Shown here piece after piece: positions 42,810-50,624 of a DNA stretch of 64,000 nt (positions are counted from its first letter, which is position 1; each line of letters starts with the position of its first letter). The notes under the pieces are model-generated. The model ran no database searches. It saw only the letters and a list, made by a program, of their open reading frames with translations, and had not been told where the DNA came from. The stretch is taken from positions 6,599,501 through 6,663,500 of the forward strand of contig NZ_LT629775.1 in assembly GCF_900105395.1 (NCBI RefSeq), in the 5' to 3' direction. The DNA is from Streptomyces sp. TLI_053 (GTDB lineage Bacteria > Actinomycetota > Actinomycetes > Streptomycetales > Streptomycetaceae). A program made the translations under genes and the position numbers.

Positions 42810-43010
42810 CGCCCGCTCGCCTCCGGGGCTGTGTTTTCGCCCGCTCGCCTCCGGGGCGCTTCGGTCCGGCGCCGACGGTCGGCGCTCCCTCGCTCCGCTC
42901 CCTCACGCTCTCCCTTTCGGCACCGGCGCGCCCCTTCGGTTCGGGGCGGTGTTGTCGCCCGCTCGCCTCCGTGATGGGGCTCGGGGCGGTGTTGTCGCCC
43001 CCTCGCCTCC
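42810..43010. repeat. Intergenic direct repeats (CGCCCGCTCGCCTCC family)
   Basis: The 319-bp gap 42809-43127 holds four copies of CGCCCGCTCGCCTCC or its one-base variant. Copies 1 and 2 (42810-42829, 42838-42857) share the extension GGGGC. Copies 3 and 4 belong to a 30-bp unit starting TCGGGGCGGTGTTGTCGCCC (42941-42970 and 42981-43010), period 40, one mismatch. A hairpin GCGCCGAC-G-GTCGGCGC (42869-42885) lies between. No gene is supported here. Confidence 0.8.
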
Positions 43011-43127
43011 CTCGTGGGCGCGGGGCGGGGCGCGCGCTCGTCTTCCGTGCGGGGGGCCCGACGGGGTCCGGTAGCGTCGGGGCGGGTGGCCGCGGGTGCG
43101 GGCACCGTTGCTGAGGAGGCGCGCGCG

Positions 43128-43487
43128 ATGACCACCACCGACCGGACCGAGCCCACCGCCGAGCACCCGTTCGGGCCGGAACTGGGCCCGCTGGTGGACG
43201 AGGTGCGCCGGTTCGCCTCCGTCGTCGGCGAGAAGGCCCAGGAGGCGAGCGCCGAGACCCTGATCTCGCTGGCCGGGCTCGCCGACCGGCTGCGCGAGAA
43301 GCAGCCCGAGGTGTACGGGCACCTCGCCGCCGCCGGTACCGGTCTGGCCGCCGCCGGTGCCGAGCTGCTGGCCGCCTACCGGGCCGCCGTGGTCGGTCAC
43401 GAGCACCGCTGGACCGCCGGGGAGCCGGCCCGCGCCGAACGGGTGGACCTCGACGACGCAGCTGAGGGACCGTCCGCCAAGCAGTGA
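43128..43487 (+). CDS. DUF5304-type small protein
   Basis: A 119-aa protein from ATG 43128 (GAGGAGG upstream). Residues 20-90 are predicted helical (VDEVRRFASVVGEKAQEASA ... AAAGAELLAAYRAAVVGHEH), ends are polar and acidic. It matches the streptomycete DUF5304 group by length and the HPFGPEL start, as far as I recall. Function unknown. It precedes glkA by 190 bp with no terminator seen. Confidence 0.75.
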   Translation: MTTTDRTEPTAEHPFGPELGPLVDEVRRFASVVGEKAQEASAETLISLAGLADRLREKQPEVYGHLAAAGTGLAAAGAELLAAYRAAVVGHEHRWTAGEPARAERVDLDDAAEGPSAKQ

Positions 43488-43679
43488 ACCCCTGATCCCC
43501 TCCGGGTCACGTCCTGGCTTCACCCTGTGATGCCACCGGTGAAAATGTACGACTTTTGAAGGAGCTGGGCCGGGTTGGCCCGGGATTGTCTTCGGTTAAT
43601 GTATGCGACGGTGTGTACGGGGGCATGGTTGGGCGGTAGCGTTCCGTCCAGCGGGAACGAGTGAATAGCTGAGGGACAC

Positions 43680-44624
43680 ATGGCTCTGACCATCGGCGTC
43701 GACGTCGGCGGGACCAAGATCGCGGCAGGCGTGGTCGACGAGGCCGGCGAGATCCTGGCCCGGACCAGGGTGCCCACCCCGGCCGACCCGCAGTGGGCGG
43801 TCGACGCCATCGCGCAGGCCGTGCGCGAACTCAAGGAGCAGTTCCCCGACGTGACCGCGGCGGGCATCGGAGCCCCGGGCTTCGTCGACCGCGAGCGTTC
43901 GACGGTGATCTTCGCCCCCAACATCGCCTGGGAGGACGAGCCCCTGCGCGGCCGGGTCGAGGAGCTGACCGGCCTGCCGGCGGTGGTCGAGAACGACGCC
44001 AACTGCGCCGCCTGGGCCGAGTACCGCTTCGGTGCCGCGGCCGGCCACAGCGACATGGTGCTGATCACCGTCGGCACCGGCATCGGCGGCGGCCTCGTCC
44101 TGGACGGCCGGCTGCACCGGGGCCGGTTCGGCGTGGCCGGCGAGATCGGCCACCTCAACATGGTCCCGGACGGCCTGCCCTGCGGCTGCGGCGGCCGGGG
44201 CTGCTGGGAGCAGTACGGCTCCGGTCGCGCCCTGCGCCGGTACGGCCGGGAGCGCGCCGCCGAGGACGCCGTGCGCGGCAAGCGGATGCTGGAGCTCAAC
44301 GACGGCGTCGCCGAGACCATCCGCGGCATCCACATCACCCAGGCCGCCGAGGAGGGCGACCCGCTCGCCCTGGAGTGCTACGCCGAGCTGGCCGACTGGC
44401 TGGGCCGGGGGATGGCCGACCTCGCGGCGCTCTTCGACCCGGCCGTGTTCGTCCTCGGCGGCGGCGTCTCCGACTCCGGCCGGCTGCTGCTCGACCCGGT
44501 CGCCAAGGCCTTCGAGCACTACCTGACCGGCGGGGTGCACCGCCCGCGGGCCGAGGTGGTGCTCGCCTCGACCGGTTCGGCCGCCGGGATCGCCGGCGCG
44601 GCCGACCTGGCCCGGACGGTGTGA
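43680..44624 (+). CDS. glkA: Glucokinase, ROK family
   Basis: A 314-aa ROK kinase. ATP motif IGVDVGGTKIAAG at the N-terminus, catalytic Asp in VVENDANCAAWAE, glycine loop VGTGIGGGLVLDG, and the zinc motif CGCGGRGCWEQYGSG are all intact. It phosphorylates glucose and, in Streptomyces coelicolor, GlkA is also central to carbon catabolite repression. No DNA-binding domain, so it is an enzyme and not a ROK repressor. A terminator follows. Confidence 0.95.
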   Translation: MALTIGVDVGGTKIAAGVVDEAGEILARTRVPTPADPQWAVDAIAQAVRELKEQFPDVTAAGIGAPGFVDRERSTVIFAPNIAWEDEPLRGRVEELTGLPAVVENDANCAAWAEYRFGAAAGHSDMVLITVGTGIGGGLVLDGRLHRGRFGVAGEIGHLNMVPDGLPCGCGGRGCWEQYGSGRALRRYGRERAAEDAVRGKRMLELNDGVAETIRGIHITQAAEEGDPLALECYAELADWLGRGMADLAALFDPAVFVLGGGVSDSGRLLLDPVAKAFEHYLTGGVHRPRAEVVLASTGSAAGIAGAADLARTV

Positions 44625-44659
44625 CCCGCACGGTCCGACCCGCCTCCCGCACCGCCGAC

Positions 44660-44692
44660 CGGCGGCCCGGTTCCCCGCGGACCGGGCCGCCG
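44660..44692 (+). terminator. Terminator of glkA
   Basis: Perfect 12-bp stem CGGCGGCCCGGT / ACCGGGCCGCCG with a 9-base loop, followed by TTGTTT. Confidence 0.8.
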
Positions 44693-44783
44693 TTGTTTCC
44701 CGCCCCCGCGGGATGCCGCGTCGTCGGCGGCGCCGGCCTCCCGGGCGGTAGCGTCGTCCGGGACGCCCAGGGGAGGACCAGCG

Positions 44784-45548
44784 ATGACCACCGCACCGGC
44801 CGAACTGCCGCCGCCCGCACCGGGCCGGATCCGGCTGCTCAGCTACAACATCCGCTCCCTGCGGGACGACCGGCACGCGCTCGCCCGGGTGATCCGGGCC
44901 TGCGAACCGGACCTGGTCTGCGTACAGGAGTCGCCGCGCTACTGGCGCCCCGAGGGGCAGGCCGGTCGGCTCGCCCGGGCGACCGGCACCGTGGTGCTGA
45001 GCGGCGGCGGCCGGATCGCCGCCGGGCCGCTGCTGCTCGGTCGGCCCGGCGTCCGGGTGCTGGCCGTCCACGACCGGCTGCTGCCGAAGACCAGGGGGCT
45101 GCACGCGCGCGGCTTCGCGACCGCGCTGGTCGAGGTGGCCGGCACGGCGCCGTTCACCGTCACCAGCTGCCACCTCAGCCTGGACGCGGACGAGCGGCTG
45201 CGGCAGTTCGGACTGCTCACCGGGCAACTGCGGTACGCGGGACCCGGAGTGATCGCCGGGGACTTCAACGAGCACCCGGACGGGCCCGGTTGGCGCTCGC
45301 TGGCCGCCCGGCTCCAGGACGGGTACCGGGTGGCGCCCTGGGGCGGCGAGATGACCTCCGTCCCGGAGAACCCCTACCAGCGGCTCGACGCCGTCTTCGC
45401 CACCCCCGACATCGAGGTGCTGGCCTGCGGTGTCCCGCACGGGCTGCCCGGCGTCACCGGGGCCGACCTGCGGGCCGCCACCGACCACCTGCCGGTGCTG
45501 GCCGTGCTCCGGCCGCCCGCACCGGGGCCGGGTCCGGCCGGCCGTTGA
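44784..45548 (+). CDS. Endonuclease/exonuclease/phosphatase family hydrolase
   Basis: A 254-aa EEP-fold protein from ATG 44784. Motifs in order: LLSYNIRSLRDD, VCVQESPRYW (metal-binding Glu), TSCHLSLDADERLRQ, IAGDFNEHPDGPG (catalytic Asp/Asn) and ATDHLPVLAVL (catalytic His). No signal peptide, so cytosolic. Family members cut nucleic acids or phosphoesters of lipids; the substrate cannot be told. Single gene, convergent with the membrane protein at 45805. Confidence 0.88.
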   Translation: MTTAPAELPPPAPGRIRLLSYNIRSLRDDRHALARVIRACEPDLVCVQESPRYWRPEGQAGRLARATGTVVLSGGGRIAAGPLLLGRPGVRVLAVHDRLLPKTRGLHARGFATALVEVAGTAPFTVTSCHLSLDADERLRQFGLLTGQLRYAGPGVIAGDFNEHPDGPGWRSLAARLQDGYRVAPWGGEMTSVPENPYQRLDAVFATPDIEVLACGVPHGLPGVTGADLRAATDHLPVLAVLRPPAPGPGPAGR

Positions 45549-45613
45549 CACCGCCGCGCGGCGCGGCACACCTCCCGGGTGCCGCACCGCGCGGGCGTAC
45601 CGAAGGACACGCG

Positions 45614-45722
45614 CTACGGGCGGCCGATGACCGGGTCACCCGCCGCCGCGGTGCAACTGCCGGTGTCCGAGGGGCCGTTCAGGGTGTCGGTGCCGGACCC
45701 GCCGTCGACCGTGTCGTTGCCC
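45614..45722 (-). pseudogene. Remnant of an RTX-type calcium-binding protein C-terminus
   Basis: On the - strand, the frame ending at a TAG (45614-45616) reads GNDTVDGGSGTDTLNG, then a short cysteine-containing tail ending GDPVIGRP. The nonapeptide pattern GGxGxDxLxG and the tail resemble the C-termini of secreted hemolysin-type calcium-binding proteins of streptomycetes. Upstream the frame runs into a CCGGC pentamer repeat (45720-45744) and has no start codon or more repeats, so I read it as a decayed fragment. It could be chance, but the match spans about 35 residues. Confidence 0.5.
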
Positions 45723-45744
45723 GGCCCGGCCCGGCCCGGCCCGG
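45720..45744. repeat. CCGGC pentanucleotide tandem repeat
   Basis: Five uninterrupted copies of a 5-bp unit (CCCGG). It borders the RTX-like remnant and may mark the deletion or slippage point. Confidence 0.7.
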
Positions 45745-45804
45745 CGCCGTGCGACGGACGCCCGGGGACCGCCCGGGGCGCGGGCAGCGAAGGGGTCGAA
45801 GGGG

Positions 45805-46653
45805 TCAGACGACGGCGCCGCCGTGCGGGTCCTCGGGCTCGTCCTCGTCGCGGTCCTTCATCCGGACCACCAGGGTGGCGAACCCGCCGAGGAAGGAGGC
45901 GACCCCGACCCAGGCCGGCCAGCCGGAGACCTCGCGCCAGACCACCGCGTCGAAGAGCAGCAGCGCCGGCCCGCCGAGCACGGCCAGCCAGGCGAACTTG
46001 GCGGTGGTGTCGGCCTCGGGCAGCGGCGGCGGCTCCGGCGGGACGAAGTGACCCTCGTCGGTCTCCTCGGACAGCTCGAAGTCGCGCGGCCCGGCGGCCC
46101 CGGCGGCCGGCATCACCGGACGGCCGGAGCGGGGGCGCGGCTGGGGCGCCAGGTCGGAGAGGTCACCGGGGTCGCCGGGGAGCCGGTCGGCGCCGGAGGG
46201 GTCCTTGAAGCCCTTGAGCTCGCCGCGCGCCCGGAGGTTCTCGACCTCGGGCCAGTTGGGGTTGTTGAGGTCCACCGGGTCGTCGAACTGGGCGACCAGC
46301 GCGGCGAAGATCTCGTCCTGCTCGGCCTGGCTGCGCTCGGGCGCGCGCCGCGTCCGGGACGGCTCGGCCGCCCCGCCGCCCTCGCCCGCCACCGGGGCCT
46401 CGGCGGAGCCGGAGGCCGGGCCCGGAGCCGAGCCCGGGCCCGGAGCCGGACCCGACGCGGACCCCGGCCCGGCCCCGGACGCGCCGGCCGTCGCCGCCTC
46501 GCCGCCCGTGGCCGGGGCCGCCGCGCCCCCGGCCGGGCCCCGGCCCGTCTGCTCGCCGTCGGCCCGCCCGGCGCCCGGCCGCGCGCCGCCCGTGGTCGCA
46601 CCGTCCTCGCGGGGCGCGTCGTCCTCGCCGCCCGCCGTGCTGCTCTCGTGCAC
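45805..46653 (-). CDS. Conserved membrane protein with low-complexity N-terminus
   Basis: A 282-aa protein. Residues 1-105 are Gly/Ala/Pro-rich with a GPGSAPGPASGSA-type tandem pattern; 110-165 is a polar conserved segment (EIFAALVAQFDDPVDLNNPN); two hydrophobic helices lie at about 222-240 and 245-262, then an acidic tail. The two-helix C-terminus is conserved in streptomycetes; function unknown. It begins 10 bp after the esterase gene stop, so the two form an operon. Confidence 0.8.
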   Translation of the reverse strand: MHESSTAGGEDDAPREDGATTGGARPGAGRADGEQTGRGPAGGAAAPATGGEAATAGASGAGPGSASGPAPGPGSAPGPASGSAEAPVAGEGGGAAEPSRTRRAPERSQAEQDEIFAALVAQFDDPVDLNNPNWPEVENLRARGELKGFKDPSGADRLPGDPGDLSDLAPQPRPRSGRPVMPAAGAAGPRDFELSEETDEGHFVPPEPPPLPEADTTAKFAWLAVLGGPALLLFDAVVWREVSGWPAWVGVASFLGGFATLVVRMKDRDEDEPEDPHGGAVV

Positions 46654-46663
46654 TTCCGGCCCT

Positions 46664-47458
46664 TCAGCCTTGGTGGTGGTCGGATTTCACCGGGATGACG
46701 CCCGCCGCGTGCGCGGGAGCCAACCGTCGGATGAAGTCCTGGGCGGCCGCGAATATTTCCCCCGCGTCGTGGTCCAGCGTCGCGACGTGGTAGCTGCGCT
46801 GGCACAGCCGCTCCGTCACATCGGTCGAGGATATCCGGGCCAGCACCAGCTCGGAGTTGGCCGCCGAGACCACGTGGTCCTGCGGGCTGCGGAAGAGCAG
46901 CACCGGCTGGGTCACCCGGGGCAGCCGGGCCTGGACGTCCTTCCACAGCCGGGCCAGCGACCAGGCGGCGTGCAGCGGGGTGCGGTCGTAGGCCAGCTCG
47001 TCCGCGCCGGGCCGGGCGATGTCGTTGGCGACCCCGGGCACGCTCGGCACCAGGTGGCGCAGCACCGGCAGAATGACACTCGCGGGGTTGTCCGACCGCA
47101 CCGACGGGTTGACCAGCACCAGTCCGGCGATCTTCGGGCCGTGCACCGAGGCCAGCCGCAGCGCCAGCCCGCCGCCCATCGAGAGCCCGACGACGAAGAC
47201 CCGCTCGCACTGCCCGGCCAGCGCGAGCAGCTCCCGTTCGACCTCCGCGTACCAGTCCTCCCAGCGGGTGAGCTGCATGTCCTGCCAGCGGGTGCCGTGG
47301 CCCGGCAGCACCGGCAGCGCGACGGTGTGCCCGGCCCGGGCCAGGTCCTCCGCCCACGGCCGCAGCGACTGCGGGGAGCCGGTGAACCCGTGGCAGAGCA
47401 GGACGCCCACCGGCCCGCCCCGGTGGCGGTACGGTTCGGCGCCGGGCAGCAGCGGCAT
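46664..47458 (-). CDS. Alpha/beta hydrolase, carboxylesterase-like
   Basis: A 264-aa enzyme from ATG 47458 (MPLLPGAEPYRHRGG); upstream in-frame sequence is not protein-like. Oxyanion-hole LLCHGFTGSPQSL, nucleophile GLSMGGGLALRLA, acid in FRSPQDHVVS and histidine in SYHVATLDHD make the full triad. It matches the Est30/monoacylglycerol-lipase-like group. Divergent from the acyltransferase gene at 47730, so lipid turnover is plausible but unproven. Confidence 0.88.
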   Translation of the reverse strand: MPLLPGAEPYRHRGGPVGVLLCHGFTGSPQSLRPWAEDLARAGHTVALPVLPGHGTRWQDMQLTRWEDWYAEVERELLALAGQCERVFVVGLSMGGGLALRLASVHGPKIAGLVLVNPSVRSDNPASVILPVLRHLVPSVPGVANDIARPGADELAYDRTPLHAAWSLARLWKDVQARLPRVTQPVLLFRSPQDHVVSAANSELVLARISSTDVTERLCQRSYHVATLDHDAGEIFAAAQDFIRRLAPAHAAGVIPVKSDHHQG

Positions 47459-47729
47459 GGCGGGCTCCTTCGCGGGCGAGGACGCTGGACGGTGGCGCCG
47501 GAGGTGGCGCCGGTACGAGCGGTACGCGCTGGACGTGCGGGAGCGTCCGGGGACCGGCCGGCACCGGAGGCTGCGGAATTCGCATCGTCCCACGTGCCCG
47601 CCCGCCCCGTACACCCCCGCCGGGCAGCGGGCCGCACCGCCCCCGGGACACCCCGTCGGGGCGGGGCGGGGCACGGGCGGACACCGAAGGGCATTAGGAT
47701 CGACCGGTCCGCAATACAGGAGGCCCGGG

Positions 47730-48563
47730 TTGTTCTACCGACTGATGAAGATGATCGTCGCGCCACTGCTTCGGATCTTCTTCCGGCCGTGGATCGAGGG
47801 TGAGGAGAACATCCCCACCGAGGGTGCCGCGATCATCGCGAGCAACCACCTCTCGTTCTCGGACTCCTTCTTCTTCCCCGCGCTGATCAAGCGCCGGGTG
47901 ACCTTCATCGCCAAGGCGGAGTACTTCACCACGCCCGGCATCAAGGGCCGGCTGACCGCCGCCTTCTTCAAGGGCGTCGGCCAGCTCCCGGTGGACCGCT
48001 CGGGCGTGCGCGGCGCCGGCGAGGCGGCGATCCGTTCGGCGATCGCCGTGCTGGACCGGGGCGAGCTGTTCGGCGTCTACCCGGAGGGCACCCGTTCGCC
48101 CGACGGCAAGCTCTACCGGGGCAAGGTCGGCGGCCTGGCCCGGGTCGCGCTGGCCACCGGCGCGCCGGTCATCCCGGTCGCGATGATCGACACCGAGAAG
48201 GTGCAGCCGCCCGGCCAGGTGGTCCCGAACTTCGGCACCCGCCCGGGCATCCGGATCGGCCGCCCGCTGGACTTCTCCCGCTACCACGGCATGGAGAACG
48301 ACCGCTTCATCCTCCGTTCGGTGACGGACGAGGTGATGTACGAGATCATGCGGCTGTCCGGCCAGGAGTACGTGGACATCTACGCGACCGCCGCCAAGCG
48401 GCAGCTGGCCGACGACAAGAAGAAGGCCGACGCCGAGCGCAAGGCCGTGCAGAAGGCCGAGCAGGCCGCCGCCAAGGCCGAGAAGGCCGAGGCGGAGAAG
48501 CTGGAGAAGGCCGAGCAGGACAAGGCCGCGCAGGAGCAGCAGAAGGAGACCGGGCCGGCCTGA
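47730..48563 (+). CDS. 1-acyl-sn-glycerol-3-phosphate acyltransferase family protein
   Basis: A 277-aa PlsC-type enzyme from TTG 47730, with AGGAGG upstream. Acyl-acceptor motifs: SNHLSFSDSFFFP (HX4D variant), GVYPEGTRSPDGKLY and PVIPVAMIDTEK. A long C-terminal extension (residues 225-277) is Lys/Ala/Glu-rich and predicted coiled. It should make phosphatidic acid or a related lipid at the inner leaflet. The macS gene follows after 37 bp, so they may share a transcript. Confidence 0.9.
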   Translation: MFYRLMKMIVAPLLRIFFRPWIEGEENIPTEGAAIIASNHLSFSDSFFFPALIKRRVTFIAKAEYFTTPGIKGRLTAAFFKGVGQLPVDRSGVRGAGEAAIRSAIAVLDRGELFGVYPEGTRSPDGKLYRGKVGGLARVALATGAPVIPVAMIDTEKVQPPGQVVPNFGTRPGIRIGRPLDFSRYHGMENDRFILRSVTDEVMYEIMRLSGQEYVDIYATAAKRQLADDKKKADAERKAVQKAEQAAAKAEKAEAEKLEKAEQDKAAQEQQKETGPA

Positions 48564-48600
48564 GCCGGGGCCGGTCCGGCGCCGGGGGAGGGCGACGGGG

Positions 48601-49818
48601 ATGACGGACGGCGGCGGAGCCGGAGCGGCGCGCCCGGGCGCGGTCGGCGCGGCGGTGGCGGCGGGCGGCATGTCCGTCGAACTGCCGCTCTGGCGGGCGA
48701 TCTCCTCGTTCCGGGTGCTCGCCCTGGTGTACGCGCTGCTGCGCTACTTCGACTCCTACCTGGAGTTCCTGCACCCCGTCGCGGGCTGGATCTACCTCGG
48801 CGCGCTGACCCTCTGGACGCTCGCCTCCACCCGGGCCTTCTCCGGCCCGCAGCGCTGCACCTGGTACGTGCTCGCCACCGATCTCACGCTCGTCGTCACC
48901 GGCATCGTGATGAGCGGCATGATCGACGAGCCCTCCCGGATCAGCCACGGCGCGCCGACCCTGCCCACCATCTGGGCGGCCGGCACCGTGCTCGGCTTCG
49001 CCGGCCGGGGCGGCTGGCGCTGGGCGGCGGCGGCCGGCTCGGTGATCGGGGTGGCCAACATCCTCGGCCACGGCGGCGCGACCGGCGACAACCTCCACAA
49101 CATCGTGCTGCTGATGGTGGCCGGCTGTGCGATCGGCTACGTGATCGAACTGGCCCGGGCCAGCGAGGCGACGCTCACCCGGGCACTCCAGGTCGAGGCG
49201 GCCACCCGGGAGCGGGAGCGGCTCTCCCGGGACATCCACGACGGGGTGCTGCAGGTGCTCGCCCTCGTCCAGCGCCGGGGCAGCGAGGCCCCGGCCGGCG
49301 GCGCCGGCCTCACCGAGCTGGGGCGGCTGGCCGGCGAGCAGGAACGCGCCCTGCGCGCGCTGATGAGCGGCGGACCGCTGCCCGAGCAGCGCGCGCCCGA
49401 GGAGCCGCAGGACCTCCGCGCCCTGCTCGCCCCGTGCACCGACGAGCGGGTGACCGTCTCGGCCCCCGGCACCCCGGTACTGCTGCCCGGACGGGCCGCC
49501 GGTGAGCTGGCCGCCGCCGTCGGCGCCGCGGTGGACAATGTGCGCCGGCACGCCGGGCCGGGGGCGCGGGCCTGGATCCTGGTCGAGGACGAGCCGGAGG
49601 CCGTCACGGTCTCGATCCGCGACGACGGTCCCGGCTTCGCGCCGGGGCGGCTCGGCGAGGCGGAGCGGGCCGGGCGGCTGGGCGTCTCCCAGTCGATCCG
49701 GGGCCGGCTGCTGGACCTCGGCGGCACCGCGGAGCTGTACTCGGCGCCCGGGGAGGGCGTCGAGGTGGAGCTCAGGGTCCCGCGCACCGCGTCCGGCGCC
49801 CCGGCCGGCCTCCTGTGA
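48601..49818 (+). CDS. macS: Two-component sensor histidine kinase MacS
   Basis: A 405-aa HPK7-type kinase. Five or six membrane helices span residues 30-185 without a large sensor domain. The dimerisation motif RDIHDGVLQVLALVQ gives the phospho-histidine H213. The ATPase domain shows AAVDNVRRHAGPGA (N-box) and SIRDDGPGFAPG (G1). Gene order around glkA matches the S. coelicolor MacRS pair, which I recall as affecting morphology and antibiotic production. The response regulator follows after 25 bp. Confidence 0.88.
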   Translation: MTDGGGAGAARPGAVGAAVAAGGMSVELPLWRAISSFRVLALVYALLRYFDSYLEFLHPVAGWIYLGALTLWTLASTRAFSGPQRCTWYVLATDLTLVVTGIVMSGMIDEPSRISHGAPTLPTIWAAGTVLGFAGRGGWRWAAAAGSVIGVANILGHGGATGDNLHNIVLLMVAGCAIGYVIELARASEATLTRALQVEAATRERERLSRDIHDGVLQVLALVQRRGSEAPAGGAGLTELGRLAGEQERALRALMSGGPLPEQRAPEEPQDLRALLAPCTDERVTVSAPGTPVLLPGRAAGELAAAVGAAVDNVRRHAGPGARAWILVEDEPEAVTVSIRDDGPGFAPGRLGEAERAGRLGVSQSIRGRLLDLGGTAELYSAPGEGVEVELRVPRTASGAPAGLL

Positions 49819-49843
49819 CACCTCCCGCGAAAGGGTTCCGCGC

Positions 49844-50542
49844 ATGACCACCGACCTGTCGACGGATCAGCAGGCGGCCGCCGACCGCCCGGTGCGGGTG
49901 ATGGTGGTGGACGACCACCCGATGTGGCGCGACGCCGTCTCCCGGGACCTCGCCGAGGCCGGGCTCGACGTGGTGGCCACCGCCGGGGACGGCGAGGAGG
50001 CCGTCCGCCGGGCCCGCGCCTGCTCCCCGCAGGTCGTGGTGCTCGACCTCAACCTGCCCGGTCTGTCCGGTGCCGAGGTCTGCCGCCAGGTGGTCGGGCA
50101 CGACCCGTCGGCACGCGTGCTGGTGCTGTCCGCGAGCGGCGAGCACGCGGACGTCCTGGAGGCGGTGAAGTCGGGTGCGACCGGCTACCTGGTCAAGTCG
50201 ACCGGGCGGGAGGAACTGCTGGACGCGGTGCGCCGCACCGCCGTCGGCGACGCGGTGTTCACCCCCGGCCTGGCGGGGCTGGTGCTCGGCGAGTTCCGCC
50301 GGCTGGCGGCCGAGCCGCCCGCCCCGGCCGCGCCGGTCGTCCCGCAGCTGACGGCCCGGGAGACCGAGGTGCTGCGGATGGTCGCGAAGGGGCTGTCGTA
50401 CAAGCAGATCGCCGATCGGCTGGTGCTGTCCCACCGCACGGTGCAGAACCACGTCCAGAACACCCTGGGCAAGCTCCAGCTGCACAACCGGGTCGAGCTG
50501 GTCAGGTACGCGATCGAGCAGGGGCTGGACGACGCGGTGTGA
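49844..50542 (+). CDS. macR: LuxR-family response regulator MacR
   Basis: A 232-aa NarL-type regulator from ATG 49844. Receiver domain with DD in VMVVDDHPMW, phospho-acceptor D68 (VVLDLNLPG), switch residue in VLSASGE and lysine in GYLVKSTGR. Residues 165-225 form the LuxR HTH (LTARETEVLRMVAKGLSYKQ). It is the partner of MacS. I found no copy of the reported TGAGTAC/GTACTCA-type MacR box in its own upstream region. A terminator follows. Confidence 0.9.
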   Translation: MTTDLSTDQQAAADRPVRVMVVDDHPMWRDAVSRDLAEAGLDVVATAGDGEEAVRRARACSPQVVVLDLNLPGLSGAEVCRQVVGHDPSARVLVLSASGEHADVLEAVKSGATGYLVKSTGREELLDAVRRTAVGDAVFTPGLAGLVLGEFRRLAAEPPAPAAPVVPQLTARETEVLRMVAKGLSYKQIADRLVLSHRTVQNHVQNTLGKLQLHNRVELVRYAIEQGLDDAV

Positions 50543-50545
50543 CGC

Positions 50546-50580
50546 CCGGGCGGGGTGTGCGGCCGCACCACCCCGCCCGG
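50546..50580. terminator. Bidirectional terminator, macR / trpEG
   Basis: Perfect 12-bp stem (50546-50557 with 50569-50580) a few bases after the macR stop, and 45 bp beyond the trpEG stop on the other strand. Confidence 0.75.
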
Positions 50581-50624
50581 CCCACCCCGCCCGACAGGTA
50601 CGCCGTCGGCCCGGTGACGGCGGC

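Noticed and set aside
42810..43010. Direct repeats considered as a CRISPR array.
   Set aside because: Only two full units, period 40 with almost no spacer diversity, and no cas genes in the window.
43520..44338. 272-codon - strand frame opposite glkA.
   Set aside because: Serine/arginine-rich shadow of a firmly identified glucokinase gene.
48601..50542. MacR-binding box near macS/macR.
   Set aside because: No TGAGTAC/GTACTCA-type sequence seen upstream of macS or macR by eye.
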